Positions 46,640 to 58,657 of a DNA stretch of 64,000 bases are shown here, piece by piece. Below the pieces are notes generated by a model. It was not told the origin of the DNA and did not search any database. It was given only the letters and a program-made list of their open reading frames with translations. The number at the start of each line of letters is the position of its first letter. The stretch's first letter is position 1. Made by a program: the position numbers and the translations under genes. The stretch spans positions 38,734,801 to 38,798,800 of the forward strand of contig JAYGXS010000003.1 in assembly GCA_036362985.1 (NCBI GenBank). The letters run 5' to 3'. The stretch comes from Ligula intestinalis (Eukaryota; Platyhelminthes; Cestoda; Diphyllobothriidea; Diphyllobothriidae).

Positions 46640-49135
46640 TATCACAACACGATTTCTTATTGCTAGACTTGTAAACATTTTACTGAAAGTAGTTTGTTTT
46701 CATACTGTTTCGCATTGTTCTACGCCAAATCACTCGAATGCCTGGTATGTTAACTGTTACCTGGCTGTAAAAATTATATGATTACTTTACATTTATAAGG
46801 TCCTCAATACACTTCTTGTCTGTAACACTTCAATTATCCATATATAAGTGCATAGGGATATAAAAATACTCAAAGGGTCCTAATCTGTCAAAGCATTGTG
46901 CTCTGATTTTCTCGAAAGAACGCCCAACGACCTGATTTATTGTCAGAAATGTTTAAACCACAAATGGGAGAACAAACTTTTATAAAATGTATGCTAGACC
47001 TATTCTCCAATACCACTCGTGTTTATTTAGCCTTTTGCGCACTAGTGGACAATGTTCGGACAGTGGGCCAATAGCAGGATGTGAAGCGAAGACACCTTTA
47101 TTGTCAGGGGCCGGAAATGTAGACTGAACCCTCTGAGGGAAAGGGAGGGAACTGTTGATTTTGAAGAGGAGAAAGCCAAGCCATCATATTACTGGCTGTC
47201 CGTTGAAAATAGGGATTGAATGCTTTTTTTCAATATTCTATGGCATTGAAGACATCCGCAGATAAAAATTCGGAATAGGAAATGGTTGATGGGGAAGCTG
47301 TGCACGACTGCATGCTCACTTATTTTAAACAAACAACACGTGGGTTCTCTCTTCTAGTTAGCCTTATTTAAGCGATTGGTCATAAAGTAATTTTCCGAGA
47401 AAAGTAAGCAGTTTAGGTCAGTAAAACTAATTTATAAACCAAACGATACGTTCTCTTCTAAGAACAGCCATCTGTTTGTTGCAGTAAAGCTCTGCTGTGG
47501 CACAACCTGGAAGAATTTCGCTTTATAGGCCTTTGCTTGTGAAACACCTTTCACGTCATGCGCTAGAATATCCACTGTGGGATATTCCAGGGTGAATTAA
47601 CCGCGGCAAAATTGGTGTATCAGATTAAATTTCCATCCAATGAGAACCATTTTTGTAAGCACGCCATTGCGTGTGCAGCTGAGGGAGGAGGAATATGCTG
47701 GAATTGCGGGGACCCACTACTTTATTCGAAACAGGAACGACATTGCACCTTTAAATTTAACATCGCTCGGATACAATTTATTTATGATACACTTGAGATT
47801 CTTGGGAGGACTAGTAAAAGTGTAAATGCAGACGGTCTATTGTTGCTTTAGGATCCACCAGGGTCGGCAGCAGGCGATGGCCCTTTGGAGTGACGTGGAT
47901 AGTGAGATGATGATGCAGCGGAGAATCTCGAGTTTGCTCATTCAAGGAAACGGCAAGAACTATCAAGCTGCTATGGCTTCTCAAGAATTTTAAGTTCAGC
48001 TTCCTCTGCATGAGTGCGAAATTTGGAGAAACAGACCACAGTCACTTCATTCCGCATTACTTTGTTAGATCCAGATGATGAGAGCATATAGATTATAAGG
48101 TAAGACAGCAACCGATGTGGTAGTATTAAAAATGATTGAACGTAATGGTTTTGCATGCATTGCAACTCTGCAGAAAATACGTATAAAAAGGCGAGAACAA
48201 GTAACTGCCTCCTAAAATTTCCCAAAATAAAAATTTGTCGTTATTTTGTGTGCTGCTCGCTTTCGCAACCAAGTAGTCCTATGAGCTTAAGAGAATTCTC
48301 TCACAGGCACCTGTCAGATTCCTGCTTAGGATTTGATTCAAGCCTTCGTATGTTTTAAGCAATGCTTGTACTCAGCGAACTACAATCATAAAGTCAGTCC
48401 CACTTTGAAGGATAAGGGGAAAACACTGGTATACGGTGTGCATTTTTATACAGAAACTCATTTGTTGTCAGGGCCCCGGCACGCAGCTAGCTGTGGGTCA
48501 ACGTGTGTGCCTCACTACTAGTGTGACGTAAGCCAGAATGAGAAAACTTCATGTGAACGTCAGTCAGTGCCCGCTTAATTAGTTGGTTGGCTGATAGCAG
48601 GTTGTGGGTGCTTGTGATCAGCTGTCCCAGAGGCTAGATGCGTGCATTTTGGCAGCGTTTAAGACTTCTTCCTCGATATCAGTGCCAGAATTATAAGGCC
48701 ATACAAAGCCCCCTTCCCAAACACCAAATAGCGTAAGGGGTCCATGTGTTGGCCAAAAATAAAATGCATTAGTTTATCAAAGGCAAATGCCGGCCGGAGA
48801 GCGTTTCGATGAAGATTGAAGTTGTTCGAAACTGAGCAAAATCTGATGTTGTGGCATGCGCAGGGACACAGTAGAGGCATCAATTAGAGGCCGCACTAAC
48901 GTGATCCCGTCAAAGATACCGATGAATTAGCAGATTTGTATGGGAGGAAAGGGGCGTGTCCGGTACATTGCATCCAAGTGAATGTTAAGCCCAAAGAATC
49001 CGTCAATGAGGGTTTCCATGTCGCTTATAAAGTCGCAGGCGAGTTCCAGTAAGCAGTTCAGAAGAAGAAGATTCGCTAGTTGAAATGTGGCGTTTATTGG
49101 CCTGAAGTTTTGGATTCTTGTTGGAACTTATCACC
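46640..49135. other. Unassigned intergenic DNA
   Basis: No gene recognised. Two overlapping frames at 47,612-47,851 and 47,640-47,825 start in the same place and have no domain. A CAAAWN-rich AT block lies at 46,700-46,900. Confidence 0.4.
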
Positions 49136-49139
49136 CCCT

Positions 49140-49375
49140 CAATTCCCTCGGCGTGTTCCGACTTTAAATTTACAGGTTCTCTGGAAGTTGAGTTAAGCAA
49201 ACGAACGTTTTCGATTGATTAGTCATCATGCAATACAGTAATATAAGGGAAGTAAGAGTTAACGAAAGTTCTAGGCCTGATGATGAGTTAATCGAAAACG
49301 TTCGTTCACCTAACCTGACTTCCTGAATGCTTACATGGGCATCATCGCTGAAATTTACAGGTTCTGTCCCAGGTG
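49140..49375. mobile_element. Inverted pair of Penelope-like ends
   Basis: The minus strand (49,140-49,230) and plus strand (49,277-49,320) both carry a TGATGA box, a short spacer, GAAAACGTTC (49203-49212 minus; 49294-49303 plus) and then GTTCGTTYRCYTAACYYRAC. In the plus copy the box is a perfect CTGATGA (49277-49283). The AACGTT stem III is self-complementary, and TAGG before the box can pair with CCTA after the cleavage position. Stem II is weak in both. A word AATTTACAGGTTCTSTSC recurs directly at about 49,167 and 49,357. No coding region is attached. Confidence 0.5.
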
Positions 49376-49859
49376 CAATTTGTAATAACAGCTCGCATGC
49401 CGAACAACGCTACACTCTGTTGAAGACAGAACTCCTCCAGCTTAATACTGTGTCCGACAGCCAGAGGTATTGCCAGCTAAGTCGTGAAAAGTCTTTGAGT
49501 GATCCGACCAGAAAAACTTCTCCTAAGCAAGCAAAATCTTCGGAGTGAGCCCCAAATATTCGGAAAGCTTTTCTAGACAGATTTTTCGTGAGACTACCAA
49601 ATCGAGATCCAGCATATTTTGGCATCCGACTCAGAAGAGCTCTCGGTCTCACGGCTAGACGGGATGGCAGGCAGTATATTGGAGGTGCAGCAGTTCCACG
49701 CGCCATCCATCGCCCAGACCGCAAAAGCTCCTGTAACGACTGTGCATAAGCAACTTGTGATGCAGATGCCAGTCATGGCAGACGACAATGTTTCCCTCAA
49801 ACTCCAGCTTGCATGCCTCAATTCTCGTAAATCACCCAGTCCTCACCATTATCTTCCCC

Positions 49860-50223
49860 GTTCGCGACCTCAAACCGATTATGTTTGCTGGTACGATAAA
49901 AACTTCGACACAAAGGCTCAGCGGCAGTGTTCCCGTTTTTTTTTCAAATCCAAACAAGGATCCCAGTATGTCAGAGAAAAGAGGCGACCGTCTTCTCCGG
50001 TCCCTCAGGTTCTGGTCGCACCCTTTATATCAATGACACCTTGAACCACAGACGTTTCCTTGTGGACACTGGGGCCCAAATCAGTGTGGTTACTCCCTCT
50101 CAAGCCAATCGCCGCCGTCACAATCCTGGTGACCATCTCCAAGCTGTTAATTCTTCTTCGAAACCCACGTTTGGCAGTCTGCCCCTCACCCTGAACATAG
50201 GCCATCGAATGTTTTTCTCTTAG
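49860..50223 (+). pseudogene. Gypsy gag end and aspartic protease
   Basis: In one frame, DYVCWYDKNFDTKAQRQCSR resembles the Cys/His segment at the end of gag in this group. In another frame, LNHRRFLVDTGAQISVVTPS is the retropepsin active site, with the DTG triplet at 50065-50073. The frame ends at TAG near 50,221, before reverse transcriptase. Two frames are used, so at least one indel has occurred. Confidence 0.8.
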
Positions 50224-50273
50224 AAATTTGTGATTGCTGATGTCCCTTACGCTCATGGTACTCAAGGCGGCAT

Positions 50274-50640
50274 TGGTTGACTGGCAGCCCTGTGGCGACT
50301 ACCGTGCCCTCAAGAATTTGACAATTTCCGATCGATACCCAGTGCTTCACCTTCAGGATTTTGCAGGAACCCTTTTCAGAGAACCATTTTATCGAAGTTT
50401 GACCAGGTTTCACTCGAATTCTTCGGTCATCATATTGATTCCGACGGCTTGAGTTGTCTGCCCTCCAAGGTGGAAGCTATTAATGAGTTCCTTCCACCTA
50501 CCCGTAAATGTCAAGTGCAACTTTTCTTAGACATGGCCAGCTTCTGTTGCTGGTTCTGCCTGAATTGTGTCAACCTCATTCTGCCGCTCAAAAATCTGCT
50601 GTATGACCTCCAAGGTCTCCTCCACCTTGTGAAGCATTGA
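50274..50640 (+). pseudogene. Gypsy reverse transcriptase with central deletion
   Basis: DWQPCGDYRALKNLTISDRYP then HLQDFAGTLF is the N-terminal part of a Gypsy reverse transcriptase. At about 50,400 it jumps to SLEFFGHHIDSDGLSCLPSK, then VEAINEFLPPTRKCQVQLFL, which lies after the catalytic box. The central motifs, including the YxDD site, are missing, so about 100 residues were deleted. Confidence 0.82.
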
Positions 50641-50689
50641 ATATTTTCTAAATAATCAAGGCTTTCCTTGGCGCCAAAGTGATTGTCAG

Positions 50690-51530
50690 AAGGTTACATG
50701 TTCGAATCACCTCGGGTTCACCAGTGTCTCCACAGTGATTTTTAACAATAGAAGGTTCCCAAAGTCAAAAGTCACATAAAACTGATAAGGTTGGAGAGGG
50801 TGTACTCTAAGAAAGAGCTTAAAAAGGGCTCAGCAGAACTGTGTCGTTTGCAGGCTATTCGTTGGTGTGCCTCTGCACGCGGGATTAGAGGCAAGCCGTG
50901 ACTTGTCCTTTGTTGCCTCACCCAAGCAGAAAAGGGAGCTCGAAAGGCTAAGGACCAAGACGGGCGGCATCGACCCGACCAAGAGGCGACAGCGTGGGCG
51001 CACAAAGTTTCGTAGGCGATGGCACGATGAGTCAGCGTGTGACGGAAGGTCACGTGCAGCCCTTCAGCTTGGCAGCCGAGAAAAGGTGCTATCGTAGTAG
51101 GCCTGCTGCACCCTTGCCAACGCCACTTTACTCACGCATCCCGCCCCGAAGCTCAGCTGTCCCTGATAATAATGTGGCGGTCCGTGATCCGTGCCACTGT
51201 GCTTATTCCTCGTGTTTTCGCCTGCCAAGGCTTGCTTGTTCGCGTGTGACAATCTACTCCGGGCGCTCTTGTCTCTATTAGGCTCCCGATCTGGTCATTA
51301 TCTCTGGCGTTGTCTTCTTGTCCACAGGCTTGCAAGAACTTGAAGCCAGTCAGTGTAACCATTTCCCGATTGACTGCAGGGAGCAAAGGAAATTCCCCGG
51401 ATTCCTGTAATCTCGTGCGCACACGCAAGCACACAAACAACAACCGGTACGAGGAGACTGCAAGTAGCCCCTGCTCTTGTTAAGCTCTTTCACAGAGTAA
51501 ACACTTTACAACGTTATCAGTCTATTTGAC
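50690..51530. other. Insertion of unknown origin inside the Gypsy element
   Basis: The Gypsy protein breaks off near 50,690 and resumes near 51,540 with DFDPISIADASTVALGAV. The roughly 840 bases between are not Gypsy sequence. They include a GGTTACATGTTCGAATCACC word resembling a tRNA T arm and a frame at 50,867-51,097 of basic composition, but no domain was recognised. Confidence 0.55.
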
Positions 51531-51539
51531 TTATTTGGG

Positions 51540-51937
51540 AAACCTGTTATAGACTTCGACCCCATTTCGATAGCAGATGCTTCGACCGTAGCTTTAGGTG
51601 CGGTCCCGCATCAATGCCTTGTTGGTTGGACTTCCTCTCAAAGAAGCTTTTGCCGCGTAAGACACGCTACAGTAACTTTAGCCATTAATGTTTTGCCATT
51701 TACCTGGTTGTGAAGCATTTCCGATATTTATTTGAGGGTCTGAACTGCACCACTTTCACGGCGCACAAGCCATTGACCTTTGCTCTTCGATCCTTCTCTG
51801 AAAAGCACAACCCTATGGAGATTAGAAATCTGGACTACATCTCGCATTTCATCACCGACCTCCACTACATTGATAGCACGAAGAATAAGTTGGCCGACAT
51901 GCTGGCTGGACCTTCCCTCCCTGCACTCCAAACTTAG
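51540..51937 (+). pseudogene. Gypsy RNase H domain
   Basis: IADASTVALGAVPHQ holds the first catalytic Asp region. After a frame change, KHFRYLFEGLNCTTFTAHKP then LTFALRSF and DYISHFITDLHYIDSTKNKL follow, ending DMLAGPSLPALQT. In the family the second motif is TDHKPL; here Asp is replaced by Ala (TAHKPL), removing a metal ligand. Confidence 0.85.
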
Positions 51938-51949
51938 TCCTATGGAAGC

Positions 51950-53655
51950 TGAGCAAAAAGGAGTCGGCTGTGCTGACGACGAGTCCGTTATTGGTCGACT
52001 CCTTTTCACCACCCCTACGTGCCCGTTATGATGCGTCGAGCTGTGCTTCATTCTCTTCATGGACTTGTAGTAACCGTTTAGCGCCTTCCGCCTCTCGTGT
52101 CACGTCACAAATGGGGTCACGTGATTGCAGTTTTCACCCGGCCTCTAGGACAGTCGCAAACTTCGCCCAACGCTAGCCTGCCACGGCGGCTATCAGGTGT
52201 GAACTTGTAGGCCGACCACAATCCGTCTGGTCAATCACCTTTAAGGCTGACTCACAAAGACCATTCACTTTGACGCTATGCTGATCACAGAACTGATACA
52301 CTTCGGTCTCGACCACTCTCGCAGCCAGACGTAGGCTCGTCTACCAGCAAACTCCCCCCCCTAGCTAGTCCCCACTTCCTTCTGGGCAGGATAAACTGTT
52401 CCTTCCACCTGACGTCTCATTTATTCTCTTCCCCTAAGGAACCGGACCTGAAGATCGCAGAGGCAAGTGTCCTACCTACTAACTTAATCCACGCCGATAG
52501 ACTCTCCCACTCCCATCTGAACTTCATAAAAAACTCCTTTTCGAAATGTCCATCTGGCCTGGCACGAACAAGAAGTTCAAAACTTGGGTCGATCATGTCG
52601 AGTTGTCAGCGGCACCAGGTTCAGAGCAAAAACAAATATCCATCCGGCACCAGCATCCCCCAGCTTCGACGCTCGGTTCAACCATGCGATTCTCGATGCT
52701 GTAGGCCCTTTGCCTTCATTCAATGGGTTCAATCACCCTCTTGCCTGCGTCGACCGTTAAACCCACTGGACCAAAGCCATCGCCTTGCCGAACATAGAAG
52801 AAAACATTTTCGTCAAGGCTTTTGTCAATTATAGGATCGCCGTTTTCGGTGCCCTATCCGCAAATTCGACCGACCGAAGTACCCAGTATGAATCTGCATT
52901 CCCTCAAACCCTCGTAAACTTTCTCGGCTGTAAGTGAATTTGAATGATGACCTACCATCCGGCTGCCAATGGATTGGTGGAGTATTTCCACCGCCACATA
53001 AAGACCGTACAGCGTGCTATACAGAACCCAGCCAACTGGTCGCACAATATGCCCCTAGTGCTCCTCGACATTCGCTTGGCACTAAAGTCGGACCTGGATT
53101 GCAGGGTAGCCGAATTAGTGTTTGCACTACACTCCGAGTACCAGGCGAGATTATCACTCCAACTGCTCGTGGTACCGATAACAGCATCAACAACTTTGTG
53201 CATCCTTGCAACAGTTCATGCTCCCACATTCCCGGCTATTTCTGGAATTCCACGGACGGAGTCTTATGTCGAAAAAGGCTTGGTCAAGTGCCTTCATGTG
53301 TTGGTTCCATGTGACCGAGTGCACAAACCACTGGAACCATCCTACGAAGGGCCGTTCCACACCAAGGCATGCCGGATCCTTCGTGGTGCTAACGAGGACG
53401 TGGTCAGTGTCGATTGGGTCAAGGCTGCTGTCGCTGAGGAGCCGTCGGTCCTACCTCATGGGCAAAACTGTGCCGATCCCCTACCCCGTGTTCCTCCGCC
53501 TTCTCTTCTCCTTGCTCCATCTTCCCTATTCGTTCCTATCCCACTTACTTCCACCACCCTCAGCCCTACATATTATCATGCCATTGACATTCGCACTACG
53601 CGTAGCGGCCGTTGAGTTCACATTCCCGACCGTTTTATGGCTCAAGTGTTTTAAC
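51950..53655 (+). pseudogene. Gypsy integrase
   Basis: The N-terminal zinc-binding segment survives as STPFHHPYV and RRAVLHSLHGL (about 52,000-52,070) and is then interrupted. The core returns with RFNHAILDAVGPLPSFNGFN (catalytic Asp region, about 52,670-52,730), STQYESAFPQTLVNFLG and YHPAANGLVEYFHRHIK (catalytic Glu, about 52,950-53,000). The C-terminus includes LEPSYEGPFH and ends in DIRTTRSGR near 53,612. Several frame changes are present. The open frame 52,944-53,615 is the longest intact piece. Confidence 0.88.
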
Positions 53656-53698
53656 ACTCCATTTACCTTTGGTGTCGCATTACTTCGGTCATTGGTCT

Positions 53699-54430
53699 AG
53701 GTGGGGGCACTGTGGTAGCCCTTTGTCATACATTTAAGCATCCTCGACTTTGTCATTATTTTGCTTCCACACAACTTTCAATAATGAGTCTATTTATTAT
53801 TCATTCCCCTAACTCGCATTTATTTTTGTTTGTTCAAGTTCTTATAATAACTGTTGCACGCAACACTCAAACTTATGTGAGTAACAGTATCAATGGCTGA
53901 TATTTGACCCACTATCTTTGTTCTACTGTGATCGGCATAGGCAACTGACTTCGTTTTAGTGTGGCTATGTTACGCGGCCTATATTGACTTGTACTTAGCA
54001 TGGGATCGCACTATCAGTCATTCATACTCGCTAAAAGACCATTGGCGTGTGAGAGGAAATGGTAAAAAGTCATGATGGGTTTCTGCGTAGGGGGAGAGAA
54101 AGGGAGTATTTAAAATTCCGTGTGCTGGAGGGGGAAGATGAATGGTGGATCACTTGAACTGTGGGCGTCTGGATTAGTGGTCGTTGGTTGGGGTGGGGTA
54201 AGGATCAGTAAGTCGTGATCATAGCCCCTCGAAGTGGACGCCTAGTCCAACAGAGCGGTTGATGCTACTCGCACAAATAATATGATGCTTTATTAATAGG
54301 CATTCCACTGCCTTGCAAATATCCTAGTTAGATACTTTGGCAAGGATCTATATAGAGGCCGTCCGAGGGTGGATATGAATAATAAACACTTACTTACCAA
54401 TTTTCAGTAGGGTGAATTTCCGGCAACTCA
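53699..54430 (+). promoter_or_regulatory. Gypsy polypurine tract and presumptive 3' LTR
   Basis: AGGTGGGGGCA (53699-53709) is a polypurine tract, the primer for plus-strand synthesis. It is followed at once by TGTGGTAGCC at 53711, a normal LTR start. Within the next 700 bases a TATATAG box is at 54349-54355 and AATAAA at 54381-54386, fitting an LTR promoter and polyadenylation signal. No partner 5' LTR was found, so the right limit is a guess. Confidence 0.5.
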
Positions 54431-54984
54431 CCGGTTTTTGTCACTAGGTTTCTACGACAAAAGGGGAACACACCTTACAATTTTATAGATTTTCGTTCGA
54501 GTCTCCTGACTTAAGAAGCTTGCCATTATCTTGGCCATGCTTTTATGCCGGCTACGTCATACTCCGGTTCTGTGGCATCTGATTAGCCCCCGCTCGGGCG
54601 GTTCAGTTTTTCCACATTGACATATTGATTCATTTTCTTCATTATATTAATCAATGGATGTTGTTCTGACATTCTCCTTGGTTTTTCGGCTTCATATTTG
54701 GCCGTCTTTTGTCGCCTTAAACAATCTTTCCATCCGCATTTTAGTGTATTAAAACAAATTTTAGTGGAAGCTTGAATTTTGCCTATATTCCACCTTTACT
54801 GCACACCTATATGTCCCCTGGTTGACGCCACCCATTCTATCCCTATTGCCACCCACCTCGTAAGGCATTCGGGCGGGGACTTTTGCATTTTGGTGGCCCT
54901 AAGCTAAACTTACCCTTTATTCAAGTAAACAGTTTGATGAAGACATCATTTATTATCAGATGAGTCCAAGCAAGAATAGTTTGG

Positions 54985-55250
54985 CGCACGTTTTCTATAA
55001 AATGTAGTTGAATTTAACAGAACATCGAAATCCAATAGGAAAAATGTATTCTACCTAAGTAGTCATTTTTGCGCAGTGTGGCTTTTGCAGGCGGCCGAAA
55101 AGAAGTTCATTTAAAAGGCGACATCTTGATTTGATTGACATATGGTGGAATCATGCCGCATGATAATTATTCTAGTGGCCCCACGTAATTTCTCTTTTAT
55201 GCTTGACAACACATTTTAAAATTTCAGTCAATATGTCGTGAGGTGGCACA
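54985..55250 (+). repeat. Repeat B, copy 3
   Basis: TTTTCTATAAAATGTAGTTG, CCAATAGGAAAAATG, CTAAGTAGTCATTTTTGCGC, GCGGCCGAAAAGAAGTTCAT and AATTTCAGTCAATATGTCGT occur in the same order as in the copies at 7,935 and 20,865. This is the clearest copy. Confidence 0.68.
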
Positions 55251-55259
55251 TGTACTCTA

Positions 55260-56780
55260 TCCCTCTACCCTATATCAAAACCTATTTCGCAACACGTAAA
55301 TACACGCTAACCATGTAAATACACTCCTATCTTCTGCAGCAAGCAAGTTGTCCACTTCGTCATAGCCAATATTGTGTGCGAAAGGCATCATGAAAAAAAA
55401 TGCCCAACTCGTTTACATAGGAAGCATGCCCGGTCGGACACGGAAAGCTGGTGGTCGTGCGCTAAATTCCAGGAGGTACCTAATCTCATTTTCTAACTCG
55501 TACCGTAGCGATGACCCTACCACACCCCTAACCCCAATCACTATAGCTCTCCTCTTCATCTGTAATACGAGAGGGGAAGCATCTCCGTGCCCAACCAGCA
55601 TACCGGCCGACTTAGCCTGGTACAAGTAGTGACATCAAGGTTGTGTGTGTGTGTCCCCTAAACGGACAGCGTGGTAGATGAGCTGAACCAACGTGGGAAC
55701 CAGATCAGGGTACGGCATGCAATAACCAATCCGCCATGCTGAAAGTCGTTGTTTGGAGGGTTGTCAGCTAGTGAGATAATTTGGTCCTCTTGGGAGTCTT
55801 TTGGAATGACTTGAGGCCTGAGAGTCAGGCCGCAATGACTCCTTATTAATATGGCCCCTATGTTACGCCCATTACTCTGAAATCTGAGCTCATCTGATAA
55901 AAAGCTGATATCTGCTGCGGGGACCATATCACGTATAGACAGATTATCAGATTCGACAGCCACTGCTTCCACGTCTATCTCCTGTTACCTCGACATGTTC
56001 CTTCCACAGAACCAGGTTGGAGGGGGAGCAGAGAGTTAGCTAGATGCTGCGCAAATCAATCTCATCTGGTAGACTCTGTCAGTCGTGATGGTCAAATTGT
56101 CGTGGATATGAACGAGGGAGATAGAGAGAGAACCTAAAATGTAATGTCCTAACGTAGCAAATTAAGACAAGTTTCCATCGTCGGTCGAGAGTTCAAATTC
56201 ACGTCTCATGACTCAAATTACTATTTCCCCCAAGCGGGGCGTTGGGGTGAAATAAGCTGTCTTCACTGCGAGGGGGAGTTGTTGCCGTAGTAATTGCAAC
56301 AACTACGATCCCTGTGCCACGTACAGTTGTGGTGGCGGCGTCTGGATATCAGCTGCTACTGTTCTCATCTGGATCATGCATATTTATATTGGGCTCTAGC
56401 GCCTCCTTTTGTCCATCGTTCGCAACTGTCCACACTTTTATGGACAACTTCAATGCTACTATGAGCACTTCTATTCCTATATGGTTAGCGACATCCGTCG
56501 TCAAAATTCTTGCGCGACCCACGTTCGTGCCTGTCTGTGTTTAACCTAGTAGGAAGTCTCGCGGGCGCATGTCTCTACCTGAATTCTCTTCCGCCTACGT
56601 TGGCCCGATATGCGGTTATGTTCATCCAACTCCCGATAATCTCATAGCTTGATTGAGTTCGGTCTAGCAGGTTGTTGCCTGTTCGTGACCACTGGCACAA
56701 ATGCGGAGCTTGTTAGCGTTGGGAATTCAACGGCTTGGTGAGTGGGTATTGCTGTTTGAATAAATATCTCATCCTCAGTA
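55260..56780. other. Unassigned intergenic DNA
   Basis: No gene recognised. Opposing frames at 55,372-55,629 and 55,413-55,625, and a minus frame at 55,658-55,972, have no domain. A short GT repeat lies at about 55,642-55,653. Confidence 0.4.
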
Positions 56781-58170
56781 GTAGACAATGACAGCTCGCC
56801 GAGCAGTTATCAAGTTTGATTGCATAAATTATTCATGGCCCATCGGATTGACCTCGCCTGTGTACTGTCTGCGTTCAATACGTGCGCATTTTGAATTCCT
56901 GGCCCCAGATCGTGATCAGTGTTGTGACTGGCTGAATGAAAGCATAAGCAGATCCAGTTCACCATGGTTTCTGTGAAAGGAGGTCCCGTCTTACATACCG
57001 TCTTACGTCGCTTGAGCATTGGTCAAAGGCTATGTGCGGAGGACACCCCGTAGGTGTCATTTTATTTGATTGTAGCAAGGCGTTTGATTGCGTTCCAAAT
57101 AAGCACCTCATTCAAAAGATTTCAGACTCAGGAAAAACAGGAAATCTCCTAAACTGGATCCAATATTCCTTCAACGATTGTAGACGAAATTTACTGCAGG
57201 TGGTGACCGTTCAGAAGGGTTGCCTGTGAAAAGTGGAGTCCCACAAAGGCCAGTCATTGACCTGATACAGAAAGCGAAATTAGATATAACGCTATTCGCA
57301 GATGACCTCAGAATGTGGAGGGTTATAAAATGCGAATGAAACTCCCAGATAATACGAGAGGACATAGACTAACTGCACGCATGGAGCAAAAACTGGTACA
57401 TGAAATTAAATGCTAACAAGGGTGTGGCAATGAAAATAAGATCAGAAAGTCTCAGAACAAATGCATACTCACGACAGTATCTGTTTTAAAATCAACTACC
57501 TGAAACCGGGTGTGTACAAAACGAAATTGGCGTATTCATTCAAGATGATTTAAGCGTAACCGCACGGTGTTCCAAAGTCGCAGCGAGGGTAACGTCAGCT
57601 ATGAGCGCAATACAAAAAAATGTGTGTTGAATTTAATGTGGATATTTTCGGTAAGGTATATAGAGCCTTTGTATGGCCACGCCTGGAACGTGCGGTACAG
57701 GCTTGGCGGTGTGGTTTCGGAGAGATTTAGGTGTTCTTGATGGTGCATAACGAAATTCTACAAAGGATGTTCACGAACTCAAAAATGTTACGTATGAACA
57801 GCGTCTGATCTCTATTTTATCCGAAATCGACAGGACAGCATTGATCTTGTAGCAATGGTTCAATTACTAAGGGGACTTGATCCGGACTTCAACTGGGAAG
57901 ATGTTTTTTAAACGGCACCAAAAACGAATCTTCGAACATAGGATTTCCAGCTTATAAAGGAACTGTGCCACACCAATCAACGCTCCTCCTTTTCCTCACA
58001 GAAATTCCTTAATCGGTGCGATTCTGTACTGAGATATGTTGTGCATTCCCCCAATATGTATGTGTTCAAGAAACGTCTGACTAATCAGCTGTTGCTGGCC
58101 AACCCGAAACCTCGACCCACTGTGGCTTACCAAGACAACTATAGGCATACTACTCATTGCATTTAAATAG
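56780..58170 (+). mobile_element. CR1-like LINE remnant, plus strand
   Basis: VGVILFDCSKAFDCVPNKHL (57,050-57,110) is motif A of a CR1-type reverse transcriptase. LFADDLRMW with its FADD box at about 57,292-57,306 is motif C. LHAWSKNWYMKLNANKG follows as the thumb approach. The C-terminal block near 57,910-58,160 reads KRIFEHRISSL, then VVHSPNMYVFKKRLTNQLLL. Stops and frame changes are frequent. The endonuclease part is not visible upstream. Confidence 0.82.
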
Positions 58171-58638
58171 ATCGTTTTGTTTATATTAAGCTTGGCTCTG
58201 GGGACAATGTCATAGTGCAGACGCAGTGGACTAGTTGTCTGCTGCTATTTCGTAAATGCCGCATTCTTTTAACACTTATGTTCCATTATTAGTTTTGGCA
58301 ACAGTATCTTATGTAGCCCCACTCAGTAATCCATACAAACTGCATGTTTTCCTACGAAAACGGTATTTATCGGGTTTTATGGGCGTGAAATTAGGACACG
58401 CAGTGGAATATGCTTGAATAAATGCGAAATGCATTATTTTACTCCATTTAGAAGTGTTGTTGATTTATATCTGTTCATTTTCCTAATCTGTATTATCATT
58501 AAACTTATTACAGAAAAACCCGATTATCAAACTGCAGGTTTCTTGAATTTCCCGAAAATTGAAATGGTGGTTAGGAGGTCATCTACATCAACTTACCTGT
58601 GGTCCAACTTACCGTTCTGGAGTTAGATAAGTATAGAC

Positions 58639-58657
58639 CGCGGCGCGAAGCGCCGCG
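58639..58657. other. Perfect GC hairpin
   Basis: CGCGGCGC, a GAA loop and GCGCCGCG form a perfect eight-base stem in otherwise AT-rich DNA, two bases after GTATAGAC. It has no gene next to it that it would obviously serve. Confidence 0.6.

Larger units (their letters stand above)
49600..54430 (+). mobile_element. Gypsy-type LTR retrotransposon, decayed
   Basis: The order gag end, aspartic protease, reverse transcriptase, RNase H, integrase, then a polypurine tract and presumptive 3' LTR is that of a Gypsy element on the + strand. The 5' LTR and most of gag are missing or unrecognisable. The reverse transcriptase centre is deleted, about 840 bases are inserted before RNase H, and frames change many times. 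It cannot be active. Limits are approximate. Confidence 0.88.
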
